Below, piece after piece: positions 43,688 through 52,355 of a stretch of 54,125 nt of DNA. How positions within the stretch are numbered: position 1 is the first letter of the stretch; every line of letters starts with the position of its first letter. The translations under genes were made by a program, and so were the position numbers. A model generated the notes under the pieces. That model was not told where the DNA came from. It searched no databases and saw only the letters and a list, made by a program, of their open reading frames with translations. This DNA is from Paracoccaceae bacterium (lineage in GTDB: Bacteria > Pseudomonadota > Alphaproteobacteria > Rhodobacterales > Rhodobacteraceae): the NCBI GenBank assembly GCA_016124615.1, contig WGNF01000013.1:1-54125 (forward strand), written 5' to 3'.

Positions 43688-44557
43688 ATGCAGGCACTGG
43701 ATTGGAACGATCTGCGCGTCGTCCTCGCGCTTGCGCGTGGTGGCTCACATGCCGCGGCGGCACGTGAACTTCGGGTCGACCCGACCACGGTCGGTCGCAG
43801 GCTTGCGCAACTTGAGGCGGCTCTGGGCGCAGCGCTCCTGACGCGCGACGCCCGCGGCGCTCTCGTCCCGACCGAGGCTGGAGAATTGGTCTGTGCGCGG
43901 GCCGAACTGGTCGAGACCGCGATCGGCGATCTGAAGGCCCGCCTTGGCGAGACGGTGGCAGAGGCAACCGGAACCGTCCGCATCACCGCCGTTCCGGTCC
44001 TCGTGAACCAGCTTTTCATCGCGGCGTCGCCGTCGCTCCTCAGCCGCCACCCAAAGTTGCGCCTCGAGTTCGTGGCGGATACGCGCGATCTGAACCTGAC
44101 GCGCCGCGATGCCGACGTCGCCATCAGGCTTGCCCGCCCCGGCCCGGAAACGGGAAGCCGTCTTCTTGCCCGGCGGCTCGGAACCCTGCGCTACGGGGTC
44201 TACGCCGCTTGGCAGGTGCGGGATCCCGACCGCCTGCCGTGGATTACCTACGAGCCGGGGATGGCCGACCTGCCGCAGGCAAGCTGGATCGCGGGCCGTG
44301 GCCTGCTACCCGACGATACGGCCAGGGTCGCGGTCAACGATGCCGAAGGTCTGCTTTCCGCCATCCGAGCGGGTCTGGGGCGCACGCTGCTGCCCTGCCT
44401 GATCGCCGATGCGCTACCCGATCTTTGCCAACTGCCCGCCGCGGGCGTGCAGCTGCCGGAGCGGGAGATCTGGATGCTGACCCACCAGGATCTTGCCCAT
44501 CTCGGCCGGATCAAGGCGATCGGTGCTTGGCTCGGCGGGCTGTTCGAAGACGGCTGA
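43688..44557 (+). CDS. LysR-type transcription regulator
   Basis: A 289-residue regulator from the ATG at 43688. Helix-turn-helix: WNDLRVVLALARGGSHAAAA, then RVDPTTVGRRLAQLEAALGA. The substrate-binding domain follows (GTVRITAVPVLVNQLFIAAS, LRLEFVADTRDLNLTRRDAD, VAIRLARPGPETGSRLLARR). The TTVGRRLAQLE form is typical of the LysR branch that often pairs with a divergent transporter or exporter, here the TauE/SafE gene 171 bp away. Confidence 0.93.
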   Translation: MQALDWNDLRVVLALARGGSHAAAARELRVDPTTVGRRLAQLEAALGAALLTRDARGALVPTEAGELVCARAELVETAIGDLKARLGETVAEATGTVRITAVPVLVNQLFIAASPSLLSRHPKLRLEFVADTRDLNLTRRDADVAIRLARPGPETGSRLLARRLGTLRYGVYAAWQVRDPDRLPWITYEPGMADLPQASWIAGRGLLPDDTARVAVNDAEGLLSAIRAGLGRTLLPCLIADALPDLCQLPAAGVQLPEREIWMLTHQDLAHLGRIKAIGAWLGGLFEDG

Positions 44558-44609
44558 CGACGTCGCGCCCAATCCATCTTGTGGGACGCCCACCTGCCCT
44601 GCGGCTCCG

Positions 44610-45617
44610 TCATTGCCCTGGGCAGATCGGAATCGGGCGCGGCGGCGGGGCGGGATGGTCCCGGTCGTACTGGGCGATGAGCGGTTCGAGCGTTTCTTTC
44701 GGCCAGAACTTCGGCGCCTTGATCTCTTTCAGGCAAGCCGTGTTCCAGTACAGCCCTGCCCCCGGCAGCGACCGGCCCGCGGCCACCGCGTGGGCGACGG
44801 CATTGATGTCGGCAGCCTCGGGATAGATGTAAAGCGTCGTCGGATCGTCTGCCACCATGCCGACGATGTCCTGTGCATCGGTCGGCGACCAGCTGGTGCA
44901 GCCGTCGCTGCGGCCACCGGCATAATTCACCAGCGTCCCGAGCGGAACGTAGCCATCGCCGGTCGCGTAGGGGCTACCCGGATCATGAAGCAGGCACGCG
45001 TTGCGGAGCAGGACGGCGGCATGGCCACCGATTGCGCGCGGTCTGGCGTTGCCGGTCTCGCCCTCGCCATCGAACTGGATGAATGTCCGCATCAGGATCG
45101 CGGTGCCTTTGCCCGAGGTGCGGTAATAGCCCTTGAACCCTGTCTTGGTTTCAGCCGTCACATAGGCCCCGCCCGCCGTCAGGTACGAGCCCTGCGCATT
45201 GCTGAAGTTCTTCGCGCATTGCCGATCGTCCGAAAAATCGGCGATGCCTTTCAGAATGCGGCCACCGCCGTGGCCCGACGAAATCGCCCGGAACGTCCGG
45301 CTGGCTTCGCAGATGATGTAGAACCGGTTCCCCGGCCCGCCGTCGCCCAGATTGTTGGGGCGCGTTGCGTCCATTGCGAAGTAGCAGGGGTTGCTGACGG
45401 CGCCCGCGCCCACCTTTTGCAGATAGAGCGCCCGCGCCCGCTGCAAGACGACCGGCGCAATCTGATCGTCGCCGTCGCCCATATGGGCCGTCAGCCAGGC
45501 CGGAACGGCGGGCGTCATTTCAGTGGCGAAGGATCGCGACAGCCCAAAAGTTGCAAGGATGGCCACGACAAGGCAGAGGATGGTGCCGGTGTTCAGCAAG
45601 CCTGACCTTAGCCGCAC
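44610..45617 (-). CDS. L,D-transpeptidase-like exported protein
   Basis: A 335-residue protein with an N-terminal signal or anchor (LLNTGTILCLVVAILATFGL). The folded part has NRFYIICEASRTFRAISSGH (YkuD-like start), ISSGHGGGRILKG, and the catalytic-type segment YAGGRSDGCTSWSPTDA with the Cys of SDGCTSW, as in murein L,D-transpeptidase catalytic-domain proteins. Likely remodels peptidoglycan cross-links in the periplasm. The C-terminus is Pro-rich (DHPAPPPRPIPICPG). It converges with the LysR gene. Confidence 0.75.
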   Translation of the reverse strand: MRLRSGLLNTGTILCLVVAILATFGLSRSFATEMTPAVPAWLTAHMGDGDDQIAPVVLQRARALYLQKVGAGAVSNPCYFAMDATRPNNLGDGGPGNRFYIICEASRTFRAISSGHGGGRILKGIADFSDDRQCAKNFSNAQGSYLTAGGAYVTAETKTGFKGYYRTSGKGTAILMRTFIQFDGEGETGNARPRAIGGHAAVLLRNACLLHDPGSPYATGDGYVPLGTLVNYAGGRSDGCTSWSPTDAQDIVGMVADDPTTLYIYPEAADINAVAHAVAAGRSLPGAGLYWNTACLKEIKAPKFWPKETLEPLIAQYDRDHPAPPPRPIPICPGQ

Positions 45618-45750
45618 GGGTCCATTCTCCTGTCAAAAAGGCACTTTGGTTGCCGCCGCGCACCATCAAGAGCCCGCGCGACGGCGGCCGGGAATCCTTG
45701 TCGAAACCCTACCAGATTGGCCCGTTCAGACAATGCCGACTGCACCTTGG

Positions 45751-46554
45751 TCAGCGGACCTGCCGCACCCGGTTTGCCAGCACGCCGAGGCCGTAGGCGA
45801 CGCCGCCAAGCGTGGTGATCCAGAAACTCGTGGGCCAATCGGTGACATAGGCCAGCACGAGGCTGGCCCAGGCAATGGCCAGCGCGAGGAGGACCGAGGT
45901 GGCCAATCCGGTGGCAAAGCGCCGCGTCACCTTGAGCGCAGTGGCGGCGGGCGCCACCATGAGCGCGAAGACGAGGAGGACGCCGACGATCTGGATGGCT
46001 TGCGCGATCGTCACCGCGACGACGACCATGAACAGGGCCGACAGCATCGCCACCGGCACGCCGCGGGCCTCGGCAAGTTCGGGCTGCAGGCTCGCGAACA
46101 ACAGGGGGCGGCTGATGAGACAGAGCGCGGCGATGGTCACCAGCGACATGCCAAGCAGCACCAGAACGGTCTGCGGGCTGATGCCCAGCACGTTGCCGAA
46201 CAAGAGGTTCGTGGCCATTCCGGCATAGGCGGTGTAGAAATGCAGGAACAGAAGCCCGAACCCCAGCGACAGCGTCAGCACCATGCCGATGGCGACGTCG
46301 CGGTGCAGCCGCTCGCCCAGCAGGCTGATGCCGATCCCCGCCGCCATCGTGAATGCCGTCAGCCCGAGGAGCGGCGACACCCCGATCAGCACGGCCCCCG
46401 TCGCCCCCGAAAAGCCGACGTGCGACAGCGCATGGCCGGCAAAGGTCTCGCCGCGCAGGACCAGAAAGTAGCCGATCGCCCCGGCCGCAATCGCCACAAT
46501 GGTGGCCGCGGCAAAGGCGTTGCGCATGAACTCGTAGTCAAAGATGCCACTCAT
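45751..46554 (-). CDS. znuB: Zinc/metal ABC transporter permease ZnuB-like
   Basis: A 267-residue ABC-3 family permease with about eight helices: AFAAATIVAIAAGAIGYFLV, then LRGETFAGHALSHVGFSGAT (the family signature GHALSHVG), and ALMVAPAATALKVTRRFATG near the end. It lies 30 bp after znuC on the same strand. It would import zinc (or manganese) together with ZnuA and ZnuC. Confidence 0.93.
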   Translation of the reverse strand: MSGIFDYEFMRNAFAAATIVAIAAGAIGYFLVLRGETFAGHALSHVGFSGATGAVLIGVSPLLGLTAFTMAAGIGISLLGERLHRDVAIGMVLTLSLGFGLLFLHFYTAYAGMATNLLFGNVLGISPQTVLVLLGMSLVTIAALCLISRPLLFASLQPELAEARGVPVAMLSALFMVVVAVTIAQAIQIVGVLLVFALMVAPAATALKVTRRFATGLATSVLLALAIAWASLVLAYVTDWPTSFWITTLGGVAYGLGVLANRVRQVR

Positions 46555-46584
46555 GGAAGCTGGTTTGCCTTTCCGGGGGTTCTG

Positions 46585-47379
46585 TCAGTGGTCATGTTCG
46601 TGCATGTGCCCGTCGGCCGCGCTGTCCTCGGCGATGACGAATACCCGGCCCTCGGCGCGGATCACCCGCACCGTGGCACCGTAGATCGAGCTTAGCACCG
46701 CCTCATTGATCACCTCGTCCACCGAACCGATCGCCGCATGGCCGTTGCCGAGATACAGAACCTTGTCCACCGCGCGCAGCAGCGGGTTGATCTCGTGCGC
46801 CGAGAACAGCACCGGGATGCCGCGTTCGCGGGCGACGTCGCGCACCAACTCCACGATGGTGCGCTGATAGGCCGGATCGAGGCTGATGAGCGGCTCGTCC
46901 AGCAGCAGAAGCTTCGGCGCGCCAACCAGCGCCTGGGCGACGAAGAGCCGCTGCCGCTCGCCGCCCGACATTTCCGACAGCGAACGCTGCCCGAGGTCGC
47001 GGGCGCCCACCCGCTCCAGCGCCGCCTCGACTGCCTTCCGGTCGCCCTTCGAGGCGACCGGAAGGCCCCAGCGGCTGCCACCTTGCGCGCTCAGCAGGAA
47101 CTCGAAGCCGGTGAACTGCAACTGCGCCGCGCCACGCCGGGATTGCGGCACATAGCCGATCTGCGGATTGCCCCGGCGCGGGGCCTGGCCCAGCACCGCA
47201 ACGCGCCCACCGTGGATCGGCAAAAGACCGAGCAGCACGCGGAACATCGTCGTCTTGCCGGACCCGTTGGGGCCAAGCACGGCGACGAAATCACCACCCT
47301 CAACCGCAAAGGAGACGCCAGAGAGAATCTGGCGCCGCCCGAGGGTAACCGTCACATCGTCGAAGGAAACTGCACTCAA
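46585..47379 (-). CDS. znuC: Zinc/metal ABC transporter ATPase ZnuC-like
   Basis: A 264-residue ABC ATPase. Walker A VLGPNGSGKTTMFRVLLGLL; Q-loop GYVPQSRR; signature LSEMSGGERQRLFVAQALVG; Walker B LLLLDEPLISLDPAY; switch His FSAHEINPLL. The C-terminal tail DSAADGHMHEHDH is His-rich, which may bind or sense zinc and is common in ZnuC. The start overlaps the znuA stop by ATGA. Confidence 0.94.
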   Translation of the reverse strand: MSAVSFDDVTVTLGRRQILSGVSFAVEGGDFVAVLGPNGSGKTTMFRVLLGLLPIHGGRVAVLGQAPRRGNPQIGYVPQSRRGAAQLQFTGFEFLLSAQGGSRWGLPVASKGDRKAVEAALERVGARDLGQRSLSEMSGGERQRLFVAQALVGAPKLLLLDEPLISLDPAYQRTIVELVRDVARERGIPVLFSAHEINPLLRAVDKVLYLGNGHAAIGSVDEVINEAVLSSIYGATVRVIRAEGRVFVIAEDSAADGHMHEHDH

Positions 47380-48263
47380 TGGCTGGCCGCGAGCGCTTTC
47401 TGGACGTCGGCGATCTGGCCCGCGAACCAGGTTTCGATCGTCTTGCCCTTGGGTTCCGTCTCGGTCACGCCGATGACGGTGACGTGGCTGGCCTTGGCCA
47501 GCCCCAGCAGCCGCGTCGTCGTGTCATCGGTCACCTGGTCGTTGTAGAACAGGATCTTCACGGTGCCGTCTTTCAGCGAGTTTTCGAAACCGGCAACCTC
47601 GCTCGGGCTCGGCTCGGTGTCGTTCATCATGGCGACCTGAAAATCGTAGTTGAGCATCTTGAACCCCATCGCCGTGGCCATGTAGCCAAAGACCGGCTCC
47701 GTCGCCGTCACTTCGGTGCCGGCATACTTGGCCTTCACAGCATCGACCTCGGTCATCAGGGCGGCAAAGGCCGTGTCGAACTTGCCCAGATTGGCCTTGT
47801 AATCCGCCGCATTGGCCGGGTCACGCTTTTCCAGCTCGGCCGCCAGCGCGGCGGCAACGGCGGGCAGCGTCTTCGGGTTGTACCACAGATGCGGATTGTC
47901 GCCGCTCTTCGCGCCGATCAGATCGCCCGCCACGATCGTCGTGCGGTCGGCGCTGTGCGACGCCGACAGCAGCTTGTCCATCCAGGGGTCGTAGTCGACG
48001 CCGTTGTAGATGATCACCTGCGCGCCGGCGATGGCGCGGGCGGTCGAGGGGCTCGATTCGAACAGATGCGGGTCGTCATTCGGGTTGGCCAGGATGCTGG
48101 TCACGGCGATGTGCTTGCCGCCGATCTGGGTGGCCAGATCGCCGTAGAAGTTCTCGGCGGCAATCACATGGATCGGGCCCGCGGCCCAGGCTGCGCCCGA
48201 TGACGACTGGGTGGCGACCAGCGCCCCGGTGATCACCAAGGATTTCAGTCTGCTTCTCATCAC
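47376..48263 (-). CDS. znuA: Zinc/metal ABC transporter substrate-binding protein ZnuA-like
   Basis: A 295-residue cluster A-I binding protein with signal peptide (KSLVITGALVATQSSSGAAW, cleavage near AWA). Metal ligands are suggested by NDDPHLFESSPSTARAIAGA (His), GDNPHLWYNPKTLPAVAAAL (His) and a C-terminal FYNDQVTDD. The His-rich loop found in many ZnuA proteins is missing, so selectivity (Zn versus Mn) is not certain. A Zur-like site upstream supports zinc. Confidence 0.85.
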   Translation of the reverse strand: MMRSRLKSLVITGALVATQSSSGAAWAAGPIHVIAAENFYGDLATQIGGKHIAVTSILANPNDDPHLFESSPSTARAIAGAQVIIYNGVDYDPWMDKLLSASHSADRTTIVAGDLIGAKSGDNPHLWYNPKTLPAVAAALAAELEKRDPANAADYKANLGKFDTAFAALMTEVDAVKAKYAGTEVTATEPVFGYMATAMGFKMLNYDFQVAMMNDTEPSPSEVAGFENSLKDGTVKILFYNDQVTDDTTTRLLGLAKASHVTVIGVTETEPKGKTIETWFAGQIADVQKALAASH

Positions 48264-48299
48264 GCTCTCCTGTAGAAGTCCTCTGGCAGGCTTGGATAT

Positions 48300-48319
48300 G
48301 GAATGTTATATCATCACCT
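48300..48319. promoter_or_regulatory. Zur-box-like site between znuA and the COG0523 remnant
   Basis: GGAATGTTATATCATCACC is an AT-rich imperfect palindrome of the kind bound by alphaproteobacterial Zur. It lies between divergent zinc genes (znuA to the left, a zinc-chaperone-type gene to the right). No zur gene is present in the window. Confidence 0.55.
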
Positions 48320-48377
48320 ACTGTTTTGCCCCACGGGGCGTCAATCCCCCTGCATCGGATTTCCTGGAGTCACCAAG

Positions 48378-48649
48378 ATGTCATCGAAACTGCCTGCCAC
48401 CGTCCTTTCCGGCTTCCTCGGCGCGGGCAAGACCACGCTTCCCAACCATGTCCTGAACAACCGCGACGGCCGCCGGGTGGCGGTGATCGTCAACGACATG
48501 TCCGAAGTGAACATCGGCGCCGCGCGACCGCTGGCCGACACGTCCGGGCGCGCTGGAGGAGGTCGCGTTCATCGGTCCCGCGCTCGCCCGAGATGTGGGC
48601 GGACCTACCAGACCCGTTCCCCGTCTGGGGGCGAAAGCAGACGGCCTGA
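48378..48649 (+). pseudogene. COG0523 (CobW-family) GTPase remnant
   Basis: The start at 48378 gives [20 protein letters not shown] with the COG0523 P-loop, then [15 protein letters not shown]. The middle of the gene is missing: EEVAFIG and then [13 protein letters not shown], both typical of the C-terminus, follow within 100 bp in two other frames. Intact members are about 350-400 residues. So this is an internally deleted and frameshifted gene. Zur-regulated COG0523 proteins are zinc metallochaperones; loss here may be tolerated because znuABC is intact. Confidence 0.85.
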
Positions 48650-48677
48650 ACGCCGCGCCGTTGATCTGGTTTGACGG

Positions 48678-49406
48678 CTACCGGGTTTCCTCAGACGTCA
48701 CGATGCATTTGACGGTCCGGCCAAGCTGCGTTCGCATCGCAGCCTCGAGGAACGACAGGAAATGCGTCGTAACGTATTGGGCTGCGAAACGCGTCGGCGC
48801 GGCGAGGTGCACCTGATCCTCATGGATCGTGACCAGCCTCAGGGCCGCGAACCAGGCCGCGAACAAGCTTGGATGTTGCTCCGCCAGGTGCAGTTGCGCC
48901 TGCCGCCAATGCTCGTCGGGTCTGGCATTTTCGTCGAACGGTTCCGCTCTCGACCGGGATCGGAAATCGATCGTGACCACCTTGCGCTCTGCCGGGGCGT
49001 CAGGCGGTGCGCCCGCGATGCGCGAGCCGAGCCTGCTTTTGAAGTCGCTGCCGACATTGGTCCAGTGCGGCTCGCTGCGCCGGTAAATCTCGGCGACGTT
49101 CAGACGGTATACGGCCACCCTGCCCCGCACACCCGGACGTTTCACCTCCAGCAATCCAGCCTCGATGAGCCGCTTGGTTTCGCGCTTGGCGGTTCGTTCG
49201 TCGACCGACCACAGCGCCGCCATGTCTTTCTGGCCGATCGAGAGTTCATCGAGAGCCCAGTTGTATCGCGCAGTCACCACGGCGATGAGCCGCATCATCG
49301 AGGCTTGAGTTACGCCTCCCATTGCCAGACCATTGACGGCCAGGGCGGTTAACAGATCATACTTCTCCGAACCCGCTCCGGGGCCGGTAAGACGCATGTT
49401 GCGCAT
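48678..49406 (-). CDS. DnaA-like plasmid replication initiator
   Basis: A 242-residue protein. Residues about 20-105 form a winged-helix region (QKDMAALWSVDERTAKRETK, then RLIEAGLLEVKRPGVRGRVA). The last 75 residues resemble DnaA domain I: HPSLFAAWFAALRLVTIHED, then VHLAAPTRFAAQYVTTHFLS. It has no AAA+ domain. With divergent parAB 363 bp away it matches the DnaA-like replication type described for Rhodobacterales plasmids (from general knowledge). It shares its C-terminal domain with the provirus protein at 2959-3522. It should open the origin in the adjacent repeat region. Confidence 0.8.
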   Translation of the reverse strand: MRNMRLTGPGAGSEKYDLLTALAVNGLAMGGVTQASMMRLIAVVTARYNWALDELSIGQKDMAALWSVDERTAKRETKRLIEAGLLEVKRPGVRGRVAVYRLNVAEIYRRSEPHWTNVGSDFKSRLGSRIAGAPPDAPAERKVVTIDFRSRSRAEPFDENARPDEHWRQAQLHLAEQHPSLFAAWFAALRLVTIHEDQVHLAAPTRFAAQYVTTHFLSFLEAAMRTQLGRTVKCIVTSEETR

Positions 49407-49769
49407 CGGGTGCCTGCTGCTCGTTGATCGGTCTGTGATTGCCGATTCCCATTGGGGCTAACTGTTACACGATCCCGCTTTTTGTCAAATGATTTTCGAA
49501 GACGGGATTTAGCCTCTACACCAGATTTTCGAAGAAAAGCATGGTTTATAGGTAATAGGGGGCATCTATGTGTCACCTTATCAGGGGCATCCTGTCACCG
49601 TAAGTCTTGCATGTGGGCGGTGGCTGTCACCAAAATCTGGTAGTTGCGAGCCGCTTGCGCGCGATCTTTGCCGAATCGCTCTAAAAAGCGGGACTTTCGC
49701 GATTTCGGATTTGGCCTGTTTCTGATTTCGCGCTATTAAGGGATAGAAGCACAATAACGCGAGATTGCC
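49407..49769. promoter_or_regulatory. Candidate plasmid origin region between rep and parA
   Basis: 363 bp, clearly more AT-rich than the flanks, with divergent promoters expected. Repeats: GATTTTCGAAGA at 49491-49502 and again near 49526; GGGGCATC plus TGTCACC twice near 49558-49600 and a third TGTCACC near 49626; TCCCGCTTTTT (49473-49483) inverted as AAAAAGCGGGA (49683-49693). Such repeats are the usual binding sites of an initiator or partition protein. Confidence 0.6.
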
Positions 49770-51080
49770 ATGCACGACTACAGCTATCTGCAAGATATGA
49801 ACGAACGAAGCCTGGCGCAGCAGGCTGCTGTTCGCCGTGCCACGTTTTCCCCGGCAGAGACCAAGACGCTGCGCCCCTTCTCGATCTGGGAGATCAGCAG
49901 CTTCATGTTCGACGTGCCCGCGGACACGCTGCGCAAGAAACTGGCGGAGGATCCGTCGCTGCCGCAGGGGACGGTGGAGGACGATGGTCGGCAACGCTGG
50001 TTCACGCTGTCAGAGATCAACGAACTGCGGCGCCGGGTCAGATTTCGAGGCAAGACGCTGGTGCCGGAGCGTCCGAAGGGGCGTGCCCTGCGGGTCGCGG
50101 TGTCGAACTTCAAGGGCGGTGTCGGCAAGACAGTGGTGGCGCAGCACCTCGCCAATGCTGCGGCGCTCGACGGCTATCGGGTGCTGGTGGTTGACTTCGA
50201 CCCGCAGGCGACGTTGACCCACTCGATGGGCCTGGTCGAGGTGAAAGAGTGGGATACCGTCTGGGGCATCATGTGCCGGGATCTGTGTAAAGAGGCGGAC
50301 CGGATCATGGAGGCCTATGACGACCCGGCCGACTGCCCCTACCCTGCCGCGGACGAACTGCCGAAGGATGTGCAAGAGATCGGGCTGATGCGGGTGCAGG
50401 ACTTCATCCAGCATACGGCCTGGCCCACGATCGACATCATCCCATCCTGCGCCAACGCGGCCTTTGTGGAGTTTGCCTCGGCCCAGTACCGCTCGCTGCA
50501 CAAGGCCTGGTCATTCTTCGGATGCGTGGCGCGCTACCTCGACGAGTTGCCGGAGGATCAGTACGACATCGTGATCTTCGACTGCCCGCCTGCAATCGGC
50601 TATCAGTCGCTGAATGCGGCCTTTGCGGCGGACGTGCTGTATATCCCGTCCGGCCCTGGCTACTGGGAATACGACTCGACAACCTCCTTCCTGGGCCAGT
50701 TGGGCGATGCCTTGCAGGAGATCAGCGTCGGATTCGAGAGCATTGCCATTGATGCGGGGATCGTGTTGCCGAAGCGCTTCCTTGATATTCGGGTGCTGAT
50801 GACGCGATACGAGGCAAGCAACCCGCTGCATGTTGCGATGCTCGAAGCGTTTCGGAATGTCTTCGGGGCCGATGTGTGCCAGAATCCGATCGAGATGACA
50901 CGGGCGGTCGAACAGTCCGGACGGTTCCAGATGTCGGTCTACGAGCAGGACTACCGCGAGATGACGCGCGAGACCTGGAAGCGGGCGCGGCAGTCGTTCG
51001 ACAGTGCCTACGCGGAATTCAGGGGGACGGTGCTGAAGGCATGGAAGGCGCGCACCGCTGTTCGGGAGGGCGGCAAATGA
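49770..51080 (+). CDS. parA: ParA-family partition ATPase
   Basis: A 436-residue protein of the large plasmid type. The N-terminal 100 residues contain a helix-turn-helix for autoregulation (FSIWEISSFMFDVPADTLRK, WFTLSEINELRRRVRF). The ATPase part has SNFKGGVGKTVVAQHLANAA (Walker A with signature Lys), VLVVDFDPQATLTHSMG, and VIFDCPPAIGYQSLNAAFAA. Start at the ATG at 49770. It forms the segregation motor with ParB and overlaps parB by ATGA. Confidence 0.94.
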   Translation: MHDYSYLQDMNERSLAQQAAVRRATFSPAETKTLRPFSIWEISSFMFDVPADTLRKKLAEDPSLPQGTVEDDGRQRWFTLSEINELRRRVRFRGKTLVPERPKGRALRVAVSNFKGGVGKTVVAQHLANAAALDGYRVLVVDFDPQATLTHSMGLVEVKEWDTVWGIMCRDLCKEADRIMEAYDDPADCPYPAADELPKDVQEIGLMRVQDFIQHTAWPTIDIIPSCANAAFVEFASAQYRSLHKAWSFFGCVARYLDELPEDQYDIVIFDCPPAIGYQSLNAAFAADVLYIPSGPGYWEYDSTTSFLGQLGDALQEISVGFESIAIDAGIVLPKRFLDIRVLMTRYEASNPLHVAMLEAFRNVFGADVCQNPIEMTRAVEQSGRFQMSVYEQDYREMTRETWKRARQSFDSAYAEFRGTVLKAWKARTAVREGGK

Positions 51081-52156
51081 CGAGCAAGGGAAATCGTTTC
51101 GGCATTGGTCCGGTCGAATTGCCGCCAGAGAGTGCGCGGCGGCGCAACCGCGATCCTGGCCCGATGGGCGTCGCCGTGCGCGAGAGCGCCACGAGCGCGC
51201 AAGAGGCAAGTGAGGCGCTTGTCGAACAGCGCCGGCAGAACGCGGCAGATGCAAAGGAGTTTCGGGCGGCGCGGGCCGAGGGTCGCGTGCTGGTGACCCT
51301 GCCTCTTGAAGATGTCGGCATCGACGCCCTGCCCCGTGACCGGATCGACCTGGTTGGGGCCGCTTCAAGCGACGAGATGGATGAGCTCAAGGCCTCGATC
51401 CGTGACCGTGGTCAGCGTGAGCCGGTGGAGGTCTTCCGGGTTGCGGACGGGTCCTATCAACTGAAGGCCGGGTGGCGGCGTCTTACGGCCCTCCGGCAGC
51501 TTTATGAGGAGACGAGCGACCCGCGCTTCGGCGAGATCGTGGCGCGGGTGACAGAGGAAGGCGGCGATCGCGCGGCGCTCTACGTCGATATGGTCGAGGA
51601 GAACGTGATCCGCCAGGATCTGACCTTCGCCGAGATGGCGCAGATCGCGCTGCAGCTGGCGCAGGATCCGGACGCGGGTATTGGCTCGGTCGAGGAGGCG
51701 GTGAGCCGGTTGTACCGTTCGCTGCACAAGGTGAAGCGTGCCTACATCAGGTCTTTCGTGGCGCTCTTGCAGGGTTTGGGTGATGCATTGCCCTATCCGA
51801 AACAGGTTCCCCGGGACCTTGGGGTAGAGGTCGCGCGGAAGCTGCAAGAGGCAGGGGAAGCCACGCGCCACGAGCTATGCGCGCGGCTGAGGGGCGTCAT
51901 GCAAGACTCCGATCAGAACGCCATCCTGCGCGGGTTCCTCGCGGGCGAGGATGTGGAACGCGCCGGACAGGGCGGCGGCTCGACGGGCGAGCGTGCGGTG
52001 CGGCAGAAGTTCGAGTTTCATGTCGGCGAAAGCAAGGTGACGGCCCGCGCGGGAGAGTTCCGGATCAAGGCGGGAATCGACTTCACGTCGGTTGAACGCA
52101 AGGTGCTGGAGCGCGCAGTCCGCGCCTTTCATGCAGCGCTCGCCGAGAAGAGTTGA
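51077..52156 (+). CDS. parB: ParB-family partition protein
   Basis: A 359-residue protein: N-terminal ParA-interaction region, then the ParB nuclease-like domain (LPRDRIDLVGAASSDEMDEL, SIRDRGQREPVEVFRVADGS, YQLKAGWRRLTALRQLYEET, VDMVEENVIRQDLTFAEMAQ), then a helical DNA-binding part (AVSRLYRSLHKVKRAYIRSF). The C-terminal domain (VRQKFEFHVGESKVTARAGE) probably dimerises. Coupled to parA. Candidate centromere repeats lie just downstream. Confidence 0.93.
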   Translation: MTSKGNRFGIGPVELPPESARRRNRDPGPMGVAVRESATSAQEASEALVEQRRQNAADAKEFRAARAEGRVLVTLPLEDVGIDALPRDRIDLVGAASSDEMDELKASIRDRGQREPVEVFRVADGSYQLKAGWRRLTALRQLYEETSDPRFGEIVARVTEEGGDRAALYVDMVEENVIRQDLTFAEMAQIALQLAQDPDAGIGSVEEAVSRLYRSLHKVKRAYIRSFVALLQGLGDALPYPKQVPRDLGVEVARKLQEAGEATRHELCARLRGVMQDSDQNAILRGFLAGEDVERAGQGGGSTGERAVRQKFEFHVGESKVTARAGEFRIKAGIDFTSVERKVLERAVRAFHAALAEKS

Positions 52157-52180
52157 TTCTGGTTTGGGCGCGGATTGAAG

Positions 52181-52206
52181 GGGCGGCCGGTTGGCCGCCC
52201 TTTTTT
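52181..52206 (+). terminator. Intrinsic terminator after parB
   Basis: GGGCGGCC (52181-52188), loop GGTT, GGCCGCCC (52193-52200), then TTTTTT. A textbook rho-independent terminator 25 bp after the parB stop. Confidence 0.93.
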
Positions 52207-52229
52207 CTTTCCGATCACTATGCAGAGTC

Positions 52230-52290
52230 CGGTTACCGGCCGGTAACCGAGCCCGCCAAGGTTACCGGCGGGTAACCTTGGCGGGCTCGG
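52230..52290. repeat. Tandem GGTTACC/GGTAACC palindromes, candidate parS
   Basis: A perfect 20-bp palindrome, CGGTTACCGGCCGGTAACCG (52230-52249), is followed by a 20-bp perfect inverted repeat with a 4-base spacer (arms 52247-52266 and 52271-52290, inner part AAGGTTACC). Together they present four GGTTACC half-sites. The position directly after parB suggests a ParB-binding centromere; the second repeat could also be a hairpin. Confidence 0.6.
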
Positions 52291-52355
52291 TTTGCGTGCC
52301 GATGCCCAAGGCTTCCTTGGCGCTGCGCGCCGCGGCCGACCGGCGGGCAGGGGCC

